A DNA stretch of 64,000 nt from Elusimicrobiota bacterium (GTDB lineage: Bacteria > Elusimicrobiota > Elusimicrobia > FEN-1173), in the NCBI GenBank assembly GCA_016706425.1, contig JADJJR010000001.1:1302001-1366000 (forward strand), in the 5' to 3' direction. The first letter of the stretch is position 1; the number at the start of each line of letters is the position of its first letter. The notes below the pieces were generated by a model. That model was given only the letters and a program-made list of their open reading frames with translations. It made no database searches and was not told the DNA's origin. This document shows, one piece after another, positions 23,148-33,015 of this stretch. A program made the position numbers and the translations under genes.

Positions 23148-24376
23148 TGGCCAAAGGTCCCTGGGCGGTCACGGGACCCTGGGTCCCGAGCCAGACGCCG
23201 GCGGCGTTGCGGAAGCGTTACGTCCTGTCCTTCGTCGTCCTGGGGATGTTGCTCTTGCCCCTCGTGGGGCTCATCGCCTACCTGGGCGATCGACCGTGGC
23301 GGTTGATCGAAGACGTTTTCGCCCTCTCCAACAAAGCGGCCGCCCTGGCCGGCTTCCAAATCCCCGCCTGGCACCTGGACGTCGTCGCCACGGTTCTGCC
23401 CTTCGTTTTCGTCATCGCCCTCATGCAAGTGGCCCCGATTTTTCTCGTTTGGTGGGAAATGAAAATCGCGGCGCACATTCAAATCCGCATGGGCCCCATG
23501 TGGGTGGGGCGGTTTCACGGCGCCCTGCAGACCATCGCCGACGGCATCAAACTGCTTTTGAAGGAAGACATCGTGCCCAAGGACGCCGACCGGAAGCTCC
23601 ACTTTTTGGCGCCCATCGTCGTCGTGGCCCCGGCCTATGTTTGTTTCGCGCCCATTCCCTTCGGGCGGCCGGAATTCGCGCCCATCAATTTGGATGTGGG
23701 GTTGCTCTTTATTTTGGGGGTATCGGGGTTGTCCGTCATCGGGCTTTTGATGGCCGGTTGGGGGTCCAACAGCAAATTCTCGGCCCTGGGCGGCCTGCGC
23801 GCGGCGGCGCAAATGGTGTCTTACGAAATTCCCCGGGTGATCGCGCTGGTACCGGTGGTCATGTGGGCGGGCACGTTGTCCCTGGGGGGCATCATGGACG
23901 CCCAGGCGGGGATGTGGCACGGCTTTTTGCCCCGCTGGTTCCTGTTTTACCCGGTGGTCGGCCAAATCGCTTTCATCATTTATCTCATCAGTTCCATCGC
24001 CGAGACCAACCGCACCCCCTTTGACTTGGCCGAGGCCGAGTCGGAACTGACCTCGGGCTTCCACACGGAATACTCCGGCATGAAGTGGGCGATGTTCTTT
24101 ATGGCCGAATACGCCTACATGTTCCTCGCCTGCGCCCTGGGCGCGGTGGTGTTCCTCGGCGGCGGGGCTCCGATCCATCCTTCCTTGAGTTTCATTCCGT
24201 CCTACGCCTGGTTTTTCTTGAAGGTTTTTGCCCTGGTGTTCGTGTTCATCTGGGTGCGGTGGACCTACCCACGCATGCGGGTGGACCGCCTGATGGAGTT
24301 TTGCTGGAAATTCCTGCTCCCCTGGGCCTTGGTCAACGTGGCCCTGGCGGGGTTTGTGTTCCTCATGCGCTCATGA
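23147..24376 (+). CDS. nuoH: Complex I subunit NuoH
   Basis: NuoH links the quinone site to the membrane arm. The 409-residue protein carries the family motifs RMGPMWVGRFHGALQTIADGIKLLLKEDIVP, YEIPRV and SIAETNRTPFDLAEAESELTSGFHTEYSG. It is about 60-70 residues longer than common NuoH at the N-terminus, with an added hydrophobic segment (about 24-47) and a spacer before the standard first helix. ATG 23147 overlaps the nuoD stop. Confidence 0.96.
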   Translation: MAKGPWAVTGPWVPSQTPAALRKRYVLSFVVLGMLLLPLVGLIAYLGDRPWRLIEDVFALSNKAAALAGFQIPAWHLDVVATVLPFVFVIALMQVAPIFLVWWEMKIAAHIQIRMGPMWVGRFHGALQTIADGIKLLLKEDIVPKDADRKLHFLAPIVVVAPAYVCFAPIPFGRPEFAPINLDVGLLFILGVSGLSVIGLLMAGWGSNSKFSALGGLRAAAQMVSYEIPRVIALVPVVMWAGTLSLGGIMDAQAGMWHGFLPRWFLFYPVVGQIAFIIYLISSIAETNRTPFDLAEAESELTSGFHTEYSGMKWAMFFMAEYAYMFLACALGAVVFLGGGAPIHPSLSFIPSYAWFFLKVFALVFVFIWVRWTYPRMRVDRLMEFCWKFLLPWALVNVALAGFVFLMRS

Positions 24377-24915
24377 GCTACTTTAAAACCGTCGCCGTCA
24401 ATTCCTGGGGTTTGATCAAAGGGCTGGGCATCACCTTGAAATACCTCTTCACGCCCGCCATCACCGTTCAGTACCCCTACGAAAAGCTGACCCTGTCGGA
24501 CCGCTACCGCGGCGCCCTGGCCTTCCACCCGGACATCTGTATTTCCTGTGAGATGTGCGTTCGGGCCTGTCCGTCGAATTGCATTTCCCTCGAGGCCAAA
24601 CGCAACGAGGAAACCAAGAAAAAAGACCTCGCCTGGTACAAAATCGACTTCGGCAAGTGCAACTATTGCCGGCTCTGCGAGGAAATTTGCCCGACAAAAC
24701 CGAAATCCGTCCACCACACGAAGGAATACGAATTGACGTTCAACGACCGGTCGGATTTCATGCAGGAATGGAAGACCGCCGTTTCTCAACCCCAGGCTTC
24801 GGAGCCCGGGCAAATCTGGAGCAAACATTTGACACTGGGCCAGAAGCTCGGCCCCAACCCGGCCACCAACGCGTCGGCGACGCCGTCCACCCCGGCGGGA
24901 ATGTTCCATGATTGA
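24373..24915 (+). CDS. nuoI: Complex I subunit NuoI (two [4Fe-4S] clusters)
   Basis: The 180-residue subunit carries clusters N6a and N6b, with motifs CISCEMCVRACP near residue 56 and CNYCRLCEEICP near 96. It passes electrons toward NuoB. A 45-residue Pro/Ala-rich tail after the ferredoxin domain has no recognisable motif. It overlaps nuoH by 4 bases and nuoJ by 8. Confidence 0.97.
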   Translation: MSYFKTVAVNSWGLIKGLGITLKYLFTPAITVQYPYEKLTLSDRYRGALAFHPDICISCEMCVRACPSNCISLEAKRNEETKKKDLAWYKIDFGKCNYCRLCEEICPTKPKSVHHTKEYELTFNDRSDFMQEWKTAVSQPQASEPGQIWSKHLTLGQKLGPNPATNASATPSTPAGMFHD

Positions 24916-25399
24916 AAAAACCGTTTTCGGTCTTTTGGCTTTCCTCGTCATCGTTCCGGCGGCGCTGGCCGTGACCTTGAAAAGTGTTTTTCATTGCGCG
25001 CTCTTCCTCGTGCTTTCCTTGACGGGGGTGGCGGGTCTCTTCGCCATGCTCGGCGCCGACTTTTTGTTCGTCACCCAATTGTTGGTTTACGCGGGGGGGA
25101 TCACCGTTTTGCTCTTGTTCGTGGTTTTGCTTTCCGGCAGTCCCAAGGATTGGGTGGCCCGGCAGGTCAACGCCCAATGGATTATCGGGCTTTTGTTGTC
25201 CGGCATGTTCGTGGGACTCTTGGCGGCCGTTTTCAAACAAATGCCCGTTGCCGAAACCCTGCCCCCCGCGGCGCCGACCACGGCCGCCCTGGGGTTGGTG
25301 TTGATCCGCGATTGGGTCCTGCCCTTTGAAGCGGTGTCCTTGGTTTTGTTGGCCGCCCTGGTGGGTGCGGTGCATTTCTCAAAGGGGCGGTCCCGGTGA
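24908..25399 (+). CDS. nuoJ: Complex I subunit NuoJ
   Basis: This 163-residue membrane subunit has five predicted helices, including the conserved FVTQLLVYAGGITVLLLFVVLL segment with the pi-bulge helix seen in NuoJ. It overlaps nuoI and nuoK by a few bases each. Confidence 0.95.
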   Translation: MIEKTVFGLLAFLVIVPAALAVTLKSVFHCALFLVLSLTGVAGLFAMLGADFLFVTQLLVYAGGITVLLLFVVLLSGSPKDWVARQVNAQWIIGLLLSGMFVGLLAAVFKQMPVAETLPPAAPTTAALGLVLIRDWVLPFEAVSLVLLAALVGAVHFSKGRSR

Positions 25400-25704
25400 G
25401 CGGCCTGTTCGGTTATCTGGTCGTGGGCGCGGTGCTGTTGGCTTTGGGTGTCTACGGCGCCCTGGCCCGGCGGAACCTGTTGGGGGTGCTCATCGGCATT
25501 GAGTTGATTTTCAACGCGGCCAACATCAACTTCGTCGCCTTGAACCGGTATTTGCACCCGGGCCAACCGCTCGGTCAGGCGGCGGCCATTTTTGTGATCG
25601 CCCTGGCGGCGGCCGAGGCGGTGGTGGGCTTGGCCCTGGTGCTCACCATCTATCGCAATTTCCGGACCGTCCTGTCCGAAGATCTGAATTTGTTAAAGGG
25701 TTAA
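25396..25704 (+). CDS. nuoK: Complex I subunit NuoK
   Basis: The 102-residue subunit has three helices and the conserved acidic residues in GIELIFNAANINFV and AAAEAVVGLALVL used in proton transfer. GTG 25396 is inside the nuoJ stop. Length is normal for NuoK. Confidence 0.97.
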   Translation: MSGLFGYLVVGAVLLALGVYGALARRNLLGVLIGIELIFNAANINFVALNRYLHPGQPLGQAAAIFVIALAAAEAVVGLALVLTIYRNFRTVLSEDLNLLKG

Positions 25705-25705
25705 A

Positions 25706-27700
25706 ATGCTCGAACACGCTTACCTCATTCCTCTTTTGCCCCTGGCGGCCTCGCTCCTGATCCTCTTTTTCGGGAAGCGGCTGCCCTTGGAAGGGGCGTT
25801 TTTGGGCATCCTGGCGGCGGGTTGGGGGCTGGTGCAATCCCTGGGTATTTTGATTTCCATTTACGCTCACCCGCACCTCTTGAATAATCTCGGCGCCTCG
25901 GGGCCCTTTTTTGAAAAGAGCTGGGATTGGTTCAGCGTCGGGTTCACCCGCTTGGAAGTCGGCGTCTTGATCGACGGCATGTCGGCCATGATGCTCGTCG
26001 TCGTGACCCTGGTGTCTTTCCTGGTGCAGGTGTACTCGGTGGGCTACCAACACGGGAAAGAACGGTTCGGCCGGTTCTTCGCCTACATCTCCTTCTTCAC
26101 CGCGGCCATGTTGATCTTGGTTGTCTCCAACAACCTCTTCCAATTTTTCATGGGCTGGGAATTGATGGGACTCTGTTCCTATCTCTTGATCGGTTTTGAG
26201 TTTGAGCGTCCGGCCGCGGCCCAAGCGGGCCGCAAAGCTTTCATCACCACGCGCATCGGCGATCTCGGGTTTTACCTGGGTCTGCTTCTCCTCTTCACCA
26301 CCACCGGGAGCCTTAATTTTAACATCATCGGCAGCGAGCACATCGGCACCCTGACCCCCGTGGCCACGGTCATCGCCCTGCTGTTGCTCTGTGGAACCAT
26401 TGGAAAGTCGGCCCAGTTGCCCTTGCACGTCTGGTTGCCGGACGCCATGGAGGGCCCCACCCCGGTGTCCGCCTTGATCCACGCGGCGACGATGGTGGCG
26501 GCGGGCGTTTTCCTTTTGGCCCGGTTCCATTTCGTGTTCGCCCTGTCGGAGGTGGCTCTCACCGTCACCGCCTGGGTGGGGGGCATCACCGCCCTCGGGG
26601 CGGCGCTCAGCGCCTTGACCGCCACCGACATTAAAAAAGTGTTGGCCTACTCGACCATCAGCCAATTGGGGTTCATGGTGTTGGGGATGGGGGTGGGCAA
26701 CCCCACCGCGGGCCTGTTCCATCTGACCACCCACGCCTACTTCAAAGCGTTGTTGTTCCTCGGGGCGGGTTCCGTGATTCACGCCGTGCACACCAACGAG
26801 ATGCCGCTCATGGGGGGTTTGGCCAAAAAAATGGTTTTTACGGCCATCACCATGGGGGTCGCCTGGCTGGCCATCATCGGGTTCCCCTTCACTTCGGGAT
26901 TCTACAGCAAGGAAGCCATTTTGGGCGCCGTCTACGAAAAGCACCAGTACACCCTGTTCGGCATCGCCGCCTTTTCGGCGTTTTTGACCACGTTTTATAT
27001 GACCCGCATGATGATTTTGACGTTTTACGGAACGCCCCGCGACGCCCACCGGTTCGGTCACGCCCACGAAAGCGGTCCGACCATGACGATCCCCCTGATG
27101 GTGTTGGCCGTCCCCTCGGCCATTTTGGGACTGCTTTTCCACTCGCACGCGCTCTCTTTTGACAAATGGGTCCAACTGACGGGAAAAGTCGCCGAACACG
27201 CGGCCCCCGTCGCGGAAGCGGCCGCCGCCCACGGGGGGCATTTCGTTGTTTTGGGGGCTTCCTTGACCGCGGTGACATTGGGGCTGGTTTTGGCGATCGC
27301 CATGTATGTGTTCAAAACTCCGGATCCCGCGCGGCTGGCCGCGGCCTTGCCCGGGGTCCACCGACTCTTGACCGATCGCCTGTTCGACCCTTTTTACCTT
27401 AAAGTGTCCGAGGCCCTGTGCTTCCTGCCCGCGCGCTTTTTGGCGGCCTTCGATTACATCGTGATCGATCAAGGGATCGTGGACGGCGTGGGACGTTTGG
27501 GGAATCTTCTTTCGCGGATCCACCGCTGGTGGGACGATGTCGTGGTGGACGGCGTGTTCGTGAACGGGTTCGGCTGGGCGGCGCAGAAACTCGGCGCCGG
27601 GGTGCGGGCGCTCCAAACGGGCGCCGCGCAGACGTATTTGTTGGCGACGGCGGTGGGCGTGTTCGCCCTGGTGCTGTGGGCCGTCGGCGTGTTCGGATAA
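25706..27700 (+). CDS. nuoL: Complex I antiporter-like subunit NuoL
   Basis: The 664-residue subunit is the distal proton-pumping module with the long lateral helix at its C-terminus. Motifs include MGWELMGLCSYLLIGF, KSAQLPLHVWLPDAMEGPTPVSALIHAATMVAAGVFLLAR and DIKKVLAYSTISQLGFM. ATG 25706 lies one base after the nuoK stop. Confidence 0.97.
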   Translation: MLEHAYLIPLLPLAASLLILFFGKRLPLEGAFLGILAAGWGLVQSLGILISIYAHPHLLNNLGASGPFFEKSWDWFSVGFTRLEVGVLIDGMSAMMLVVVTLVSFLVQVYSVGYQHGKERFGRFFAYISFFTAAMLILVVSNNLFQFFMGWELMGLCSYLLIGFEFERPAAAQAGRKAFITTRIGDLGFYLGLLLLFTTTGSLNFNIIGSEHIGTLTPVATVIALLLLCGTIGKSAQLPLHVWLPDAMEGPTPVSALIHAATMVAAGVFLLARFHFVFALSEVALTVTAWVGGITALGAALSALTATDIKKVLAYSTISQLGFMVLGMGVGNPTAGLFHLTTHAYFKALLFLGAGSVIHAVHTNEMPLMGGLAKKMVFTAITMGVAWLAIIGFPFTSGFYSKEAILGAVYEKHQYTLFGIAAFSAFLTTFYMTRMMILTFYGTPRDAHRFGHAHESGPTMTIPLMVLAVPSAILGLLFHSHALSFDKWVQLTGKVAEHAAPVAEAAAAHGGHFVVLGASLTAVTLGLVLAIAMYVFKTPDPARLAAALPGVHRLLTDRLFDPFYLKVSEALCFLPARFLAAFDYIVIDQGIVDGVGRLGNLLSRIHRWWDDVVVDGVFVNGFGWAAQKLGAGVRALQTGAAQTYLLATAVGVFALVLWAVGVFG

Positions 27701-27719
27701 TTCGGGCGAGGAGCAACGT

Positions 27720-29201
27720 ATGCTGAGTCTCATTACATTTTTGCCGATGGTGGGGGCCGTGGCCTTGATGCTGCTGCCCAAGGACAACAAAGCGCTCCTA
27801 CGCGGCGCGGCGACGTTGACGGCCGCGCTGGCCTTCGGGGCCTCCCTGGTCGCCTGGAAATCCTTTGACGCGGCATCGCCCGCGTTTCAACTGGTGGAAC
27901 GGGCGTCCTGGATCCCGACCCTCGGGGTGCAGTACTTCCTCGGCGTTGACGGCCTGTCGATGCCGATGGTGTTGTTGACGACCTTCCTTTCGCTGGTGTC
28001 GATCATCGCCTCTTACGGCATCGAAAACCGGCTGAAGGAATATTTTTTCTGGTTCCTGGTTCTTGAAGCGGGCATGCTGGGCGTGTTCGTGTCCCTCGAT
28101 ATGTTCCTGTTTTACGTGTTCTGGGAAATCACCCTGGTGCCCATGTACTTCCTGATCGGGATTTGGGGCGGCCCCAAAAAAGAATACGCCGCGGTGAAGT
28201 TCTTCCTCTACACCCTGTCGGGCAGCGTTTTCATGCTTCTGGCCATTTTGGCTCTTTACTTTTCAAGCGCACCGCGCACGTTCGACATGCTGGCCTTGGC
28301 CAACCAATCGTCCAATTTCGTCGGAGCGCGGTTCATCTTCGTGTTCCTGGCGCTCTTCGTCGGTTTCGCGGTCAAAGTGCCGGCGTTCCCGTTCCACACC
28401 TGGTTGCCTTTGGCCCACGTGGAGGCCCCCACGGCGGTGTCCGTGATTCTGGCGGGCGTTTTGCTTAAGATGGGCACCTACGGCATTTTGCGGGTGTGTT
28501 ACCCCATCCTGCCCGAGGCGACGCGCTGGTTTATGCCGATCCTGATCATCATCGCCTTCATCAATATCGTCTACGGCGCTTTCTGCGCGTTGAGTCAAAA
28601 AGACATCAAGCGCATGGTCGCCTACTCCTCCGTCAATCACATGGGGTACTGTCTGTTGGGCATGGCGGCGGTGACGGGCACCAACGCCGCGGCCGGCCTT
28701 TCGGGCGCGGTGTTTCAAATGGTGACCCACGGGATTATCACCGGGAGTCTCTTTCTTTTGGTGGGCGTGATCTACGACCAGGCCCACACCCGCAACATCG
28801 ACGACTTCGGCGGCCTCGGCGCCCGGCTGCCCGTTTTCGCCGGGATCATGACCGTGCAGGCCATGGCGTCCCTGGGACTGCCCGGTCTCGCGGGATTCGT
28901 GGGGGAATTCCTGTGCTTCCTGGGCGGGTTCGGCCAGGTCGCGAGCCGAATTTGGGTCGGCTTGTCGGTGATCGGCATTTTGGTGACGGCCGCGTTCTTT
29001 CTTAAACTCATCAAGGACGTTTTCCTTGGCCCCTTCAACCCGCGCTGGGAAGGGAAACTTTCCGAGATGAACGCGCGGGAACTTGTGACGGTGGTGCCGC
29101 TCGTCATTTTGACGATCGCGCTGGGCGTTTACCCCGCGTTGCTTTTGAACATGATGGACCCGACCATCGCCGAACTGGTGCGACGGGTGGTGGGGGGATA
29201 A
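27720..29201 (+). CDS. nuoM: Complex I antiporter-like subunit NuoM
   Basis: The 493-residue proton-pumping subunit has FWEITLVPMYFLIGIWGG, KVPAFPFHTWLPLAHVEAPTAVSVILAGVLLKMGTYG-type segments and DIKRMVAYSSVNHMGY. A purine-rich GGCGAGGAGCAA precedes the ATG at 27720. Confidence 0.97.
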   Translation: MLSLITFLPMVGAVALMLLPKDNKALLRGAATLTAALAFGASLVAWKSFDAASPAFQLVERASWIPTLGVQYFLGVDGLSMPMVLLTTFLSLVSIIASYGIENRLKEYFFWFLVLEAGMLGVFVSLDMFLFYVFWEITLVPMYFLIGIWGGPKKEYAAVKFFLYTLSGSVFMLLAILALYFSSAPRTFDMLALANQSSNFVGARFIFVFLALFVGFAVKVPAFPFHTWLPLAHVEAPTAVSVILAGVLLKMGTYGILRVCYPILPEATRWFMPILIIIAFINIVYGAFCALSQKDIKRMVAYSSVNHMGYCLLGMAAVTGTNAAAGLSGAVFQMVTHGIITGSLFLLVGVIYDQAHTRNIDDFGGLGARLPVFAGIMTVQAMASLGLPGLAGFVGEFLCFLGGFGQVASRIWVGLSVIGILVTAAFFLKLIKDVFLGPFNPRWEGKLSEMNARELVTVVPLVILTIALGVYPALLLNMMDPTIAELVRRVVGG

Positions 29202-29203
29202 CC

Positions 29204-30625
29204 TTGACCTGTTCGCTCGGCGGTCTTTGCGCTCTTTCAGCGGAGTTGCTCCTGACCGGAGCGGCCCTCGTCCTTTTAATGTGGGACGCTGTGCGACCCG
29301 CCGCGCGTCGGGGACCGTTGGCGTTTTCGGTTTTGGCTTTGGCCGCCGCGGCCTGGGTCGCCGCCCGGACGCCGGACACCGTCGCTTACGGGGTGTTCGT
29401 TGTCGACGGAACCGCCCGGTTCCTGAAGATCGTGTTGCTGGGCGCGGTCGTGTTGGTCACCGCGCTCTCGGCCTCCTTCAAAGGTTTCGCGGACCGGGAA
29501 GAACGCTTCGCCTGGGGCACCTATTTGGGATTGCTGTTGATCTCCACCGTCGGCCTCCTGTTCCTCGCGTCGGCCTCGGACTTCCTGATGGCGCTCATCG
29601 CCCTTGAAATCGTGAGCGTAAGCTCCTTCGTGCTTGTGGGGTTCACGCGCAAAGACCGCCGCTCCAGCGAAGCGGCCATCAAGTACTTCCTCATGGGGGC
29701 TTTTGCCTCGGGGCTCATGGTGTATGGAATTTCTTTGTTTTACGGTTTGACGGGGGGGACATCGGCCGCGGCATTAAACGCGGACACCGCCGGTCGGGTG
29801 GCCGCCCTGCCGTTGACCGCGGCGCTCCTTTTCGTTCTGGTGGGATTCGGTTTTAAATTGGCTCTGGCCCCTTTTCATATGTGGGTGCCGGACGTCTACG
29901 AGGGCGCGCCCACCCCGGTCACCGCGTTCCTGTCCGTCGCCCCCAAGGCCGCGGCCTTTGGTTTGTTGATGCGCCTTTTCTCCCACGCGGCGGACTTGCG
30001 GATCTTGCCGTTGATGGCGCTGCTGGCCGCGATCACCATGACGGTGGGCAACCTGGGCGCCCTGCGGCAGGACAACGTCAAACGCTTGTTGGGGTACTCT
30101 TCCATCGCCCAGATGGGCTACGTGGCGATCGCTTTTGTGGCGGCGAGTGCTCTGGGGTCCCGGGCGATCCTTTTGTATTTGGCGGCGTACGTGTTAATGA
30201 ACCTCGGCGCTTTCGCCGTGGTCATCGCCGTGGCGGACGACGCCGGCCGCGAGGACGTCGGGTCTTTCGACGGTTTGGCCGCCCGGTCGCTGCCCTTGGC
30301 CCTGACAACGACCTTTTTCCTTTTGTCGCTGACGGGCCTTCCGCCGTTTTTGGGGTTCATCGGGAAGTTCTCGATATTCGCCGCCGCCGTCCAAGCCAAG
30401 GGGTTGATGTGGCTCGCCGTTGTGGGCGTGGTGAACAGCGTGGTGTCCTTCGCGTACTACTTTTCCATCGTGCGGGCCATGTTTTTCCGGGAACCGCAAC
30501 AGGCCGGGGCGCCTTTTCTGTCCCGTCCGTTAACGGCTGTCCTGGGGGTGACGTTGGCCGCCACGGTGTTGCTGGGCCTGTACCCCGCCCCCCTCTTGGC
30601 TTGGGTTCAAAGGATCGTCCCCTAA
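29204..30625 (+). CDS. nuoN: Complex I antiporter-like subunit NuoN
   Basis: The 473-residue proton-pumping subunit closes the complex I run. It shows ALEIVSVSSFVLVGF, FKLALAPFHMWVPDVYEGAPTPVTAFLS and DNVKRLLGYSSIAQMGY. The start is a TTG at 29204; no better start exists near the conserved N-terminus. It overlaps the polyprenyl synthase gene by one base. Confidence 0.95.
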   Translation: MTCSLGGLCALSAELLLTGAALVLLMWDAVRPAARRGPLAFSVLALAAAAWVAARTPDTVAYGVFVVDGTARFLKIVLLGAVVLVTALSASFKGFADREERFAWGTYLGLLLISTVGLLFLASASDFLMALIALEIVSVSSFVLVGFTRKDRRSSEAAIKYFLMGAFASGLMVYGISLFYGLTGGTSAAALNADTAGRVAALPLTAALLFVLVGFGFKLALAPFHMWVPDVYEGAPTPVTAFLSVAPKAAAFGLLMRLFSHAADLRILPLMALLAAITMTVGNLGALRQDNVKRLLGYSSIAQMGYVAIAFVAASALGSRAILLYLAAYVLMNLGAFAVVIAVADDAGREDVGSFDGLAARSLPLALTTTFFLLSLTGLPPFLGFIGKFSIFAAAVQAKGLMWLAVVGVVNSVVSFAYYFSIVRAMFFREPQQAGAPFLSRPLTAVLGVTLAATVLLGLYPAPLLAWVQRIVP

Positions 30626-31626
30626 TGAGCCATCCGGCGCTCCGCGTGCTCGAACCGATCCTGCGCGCGGGGGAGGCGAGGGATTTGGCCGTTTTTCTGG
30701 CCGAGGTGGAAGCCGCTTTGGCCGGCGTGGCCGGATTGAAAAATGGCTTTTTGTCTCGTTTGAGCGAGTACGTCATGACGGGCTCCGGCAAGCGGGTGCG
30801 GCCGGGGCTTGTTTTTTTGGCGGCCCAGTTCGGCCGGTTCGACCGGGGAGCCCTCCTGGACGCGGCCCTGGCCATGGAAATGATTCACATCGCGACCTTG
30901 GTGCACGACGACCTTGTGGACGAAGCGGTCATCCGGCGCCAGCGGCCGACGGTGGGCGTCAAGTTCGGCGAGGGCGCGGCGGTCCTGCTCGGCGACCACG
31001 TCTACGCCGAGGCGTTTCGGCGCTTGAGCCGGCTGAATCGGCCGGATCTCCTGTCGTTGTTGGCCGACACGACCATGGCGATGTGCGAGGGGGAAATCGC
31101 CCAATACGAAGCCCGTTACAAATTCGATTTGGACGAAGCCACTTATTTGACCTTTTTGAAGCGGAAAACCGCCTCGCTCATGGCGGCCGCGTGCCGAACC
31201 GGGGGCCTTTTGTCGGGTTTGCCCGACGAGCAAACCCGCGCCCTCGAAACCTTCGGCGACAAACTCGGGATCGCCTTCCAAATTGTCGACGACATCTTGG
31301 ACGTGGAAGGCGATGAGGCCGTGGTGGGCAAGACCCTGCACACCGACATCACCCACGGCAAAATGACCCTGCCCCTCATTGATTACGCCGCGGGCTTGAC
31401 CGACGCCAAGGCACGCGAGGCCTTTCACGACACCTTGCGATCCCCCCACGGGCGCGTGGACGCGCTGATCGCGGATTTGCGCCGCTCCGGCGTGCTCGAA
31501 CGTTCCAAGCAAAAGGTGCGCGCGCTGTTGGCGGAGGCGGAGGCGGCCCTGGCCGTCCTGCCGGACCGTCCGGCGCGGGCGCTGCTTTTGGATGTCGCTC
31601 GTCGGTTGTCGGACCGGAAATTGTAA
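30625..31626 (+). CDS. Polyprenyl diphosphate synthase (trans type)
   Basis: The 333-residue enzyme elongates isoprenoid diphosphates, probably for the quinone side chain given its position after complex I and the methyltransferase upstream. It has GSGKRVRPGL, the first aspartate-rich motif LVHDDLVDEA, the TK-like lysine in KRKTASLMAA and the second aspartate-rich motif QIVDDILDVEGDE. Chain length cannot be set from sequence alone. ATG 30625 overlaps the nuoN stop. Confidence 0.94.
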   Translation: MSHPALRVLEPILRAGEARDLAVFLAEVEAALAGVAGLKNGFLSRLSEYVMTGSGKRVRPGLVFLAAQFGRFDRGALLDAALAMEMIHIATLVHDDLVDEAVIRRQRPTVGVKFGEGAAVLLGDHVYAEAFRRLSRLNRPDLLSLLADTTMAMCEGEIAQYEARYKFDLDEATYLTFLKRKTASLMAAACRTGGLLSGLPDEQTRALETFGDKLGIAFQIVDDILDVEGDEAVVGKTLHTDITHGKMTLPLIDYAAGLTDAKAREAFHDTLRSPHGRVDALIADLRRSGVLERSKQKVRALLAEAEAALAVLPDRPARALLLDVARRLSDRKL

Positions 31627-31639
31627 CGCGGGAGGTTCT

Positions 31640-31819
31640 ATGTTCGGCATGGGTTGGCAGGAATTGCTTTTGGTGTTGTTGATCGCCGTTTTGTTTTTTG
31701 GTCCGAACAAACTGCCCGAACTGGGCAAAAGTCTGGGCAAAGCCATCGGCGCCTTCAAAAAGGGTTTGAAGGAAGGCGACGACGACGCCCGGAAATCCGA
31801 CCCCCACACCCCTCAGTAG
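31640..31819 (+). CDS. tatA: Twin-arginine translocase subunit TatA
   Basis: The 59-residue protein has one N-terminal membrane helix (GWQELLLVLLIAVLFFGPNKLPELG), an amphipathic helix (KSLGKAIGAFKKGLKEG) and a charged tail. The FGPNKLPELG hinge is diagnostic of TatA/E. GGAGG precedes ATG 31640. Only one TatA-type gene is next to tatC and no tatB is seen. Confidence 0.95.
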   Translation: MFGMGWQELLLVLLIAVLFFGPNKLPELGKSLGKAIGAFKKGLKEGDDDARKSDPHTPQ

Positions 31820-31835
31820 CGACCGCGTTTTCCCA

Positions 31836-32551
31836 GTGAATCGCCTTCCGAGCGACACCCCCAACGACCGGGCACGGCCTTTAGGGGATCACCTGCTCGA
31901 ACTGCGGCGGCGTCTGTGGCTGTCGATCGCCGCGTTCGCCCTGCTGGCGATCCCCGGTTGGACCCTGAGCGAGCGCTTGATCCATCAAATTTCCCGCGTG
32001 ACCGGCCCGCTCGTGTTTCTCGGGCCGACGGAAGCCTTCGCGGCGCGTCTGAAACTTTCAGCGGTGCTCGCCCTGGCCCTGGGCGCGCCGATTTTTATTT
32101 ACCACGCCTGGCGCTTCGTCGGGGTGGCCCTCACGGTGAGCGAGCGACGGGTTCTGTTGGGCGCGCTGCCGTTTTCCTATTTGCTCCTGCTCCTCGGGGC
32201 CTCTTTCGGATGGTTCTTGATCGTTCCCACCGGCCTGCGCTTCCTGCTGGGCTTCGCCTCGGCGGACCTGCGTCCCACGTTGTCCGTTCACGCCTGCGTG
32301 TCGTTCGCCTTGTGGACTTCCCTGGGATTGGGCCTGTTGTTTCAATTGCCGGTCGTTGTGGGGGCGCTGGCGCGGTGGGGGTGGGTGCGCGCGGCGACCT
32401 TGGCGCGCTACCGCCGGCACGCGGTCTTGGGGATCCTCGTCGTGGCGGCGGTGTTGACGCCCGGACCCGACGTGTTTTCTCAATTGCTCCTGGCCGTCCC
32501 CACCTACGTTTTGTTCGAGGTTTCCGTCACGCTCGCGCGGTTTTTGGAACC

Positions 32552-32555
<4 letters not shown>
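31836..32555 (+). CDS. tatC: Twin-arginine translocase subunit TatC
   Basis: The 239-residue six-helix protein recognises twin-arginine signal peptides. It has LGDHLLELRRRLWLS at the N-terminus and an N-proximal periplasmic loop with GPTEAFAARLKLS, then VVAAVLTPGPDVFSQLLLAVPTYVLFE. GTG 31836 starts 16 bases after tatA. The ferredoxin promoter overlaps its stop codon. Confidence 0.95.
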
Positions 32556-32942
<387 letters not shown>

Positions 32943-32945
32943 CCG

Positions 32946-32974
32946 TTGATTTCGAGGGGGAAATGAAGTAAAAT
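32946..32974 (+). promoter_or_regulatory. Sigma-70-type promoter upstream of rpsB
   Basis: TTGATT at 32946-32951, a 17-base spacer and TAAAAT at 32969-32974, directly after the ferredoxin stop. Transcription would begin near 32981 and give a 5' leader of roughly 220 bases before rpsB. Confidence 0.6.
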
Positions 32975-32989
32975 CCCCCGCGTTGCGCA

Positions 32990-33011
32990 AAAGGGCCCTC
33001 GCGGGCCCTTT
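32990..33011 (+). terminator. Perfect 9-bp hairpin after the ferredoxin gene
   Basis: AAAGGGCCC-TCGC-GGGCCCTTT is a perfect inverted repeat with a four-base loop and a short T end. It could terminate ferredoxin transcripts, or be the first hairpin of the rpsB leader, since the predicted rpsB promoter lies just upstream. Confidence 0.5.
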
Positions 33012-33015
33012 CACA

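Noticed and set aside
25643..27790. 715-codon minus-strand frame opposite nuoL
   Set aside because: nuoL is unambiguous on the plus strand; the antisense product is His/Gln/Gly-rich low complexity without motifs.
29881..30624. Plus-strand frame extending upstream of the polyprenyl synthase
   Set aside because: The upstream part overlaps nuoN and is Arg/Gly-rich noise; the synthase starts at ATG 30625 in the nuoN stop.
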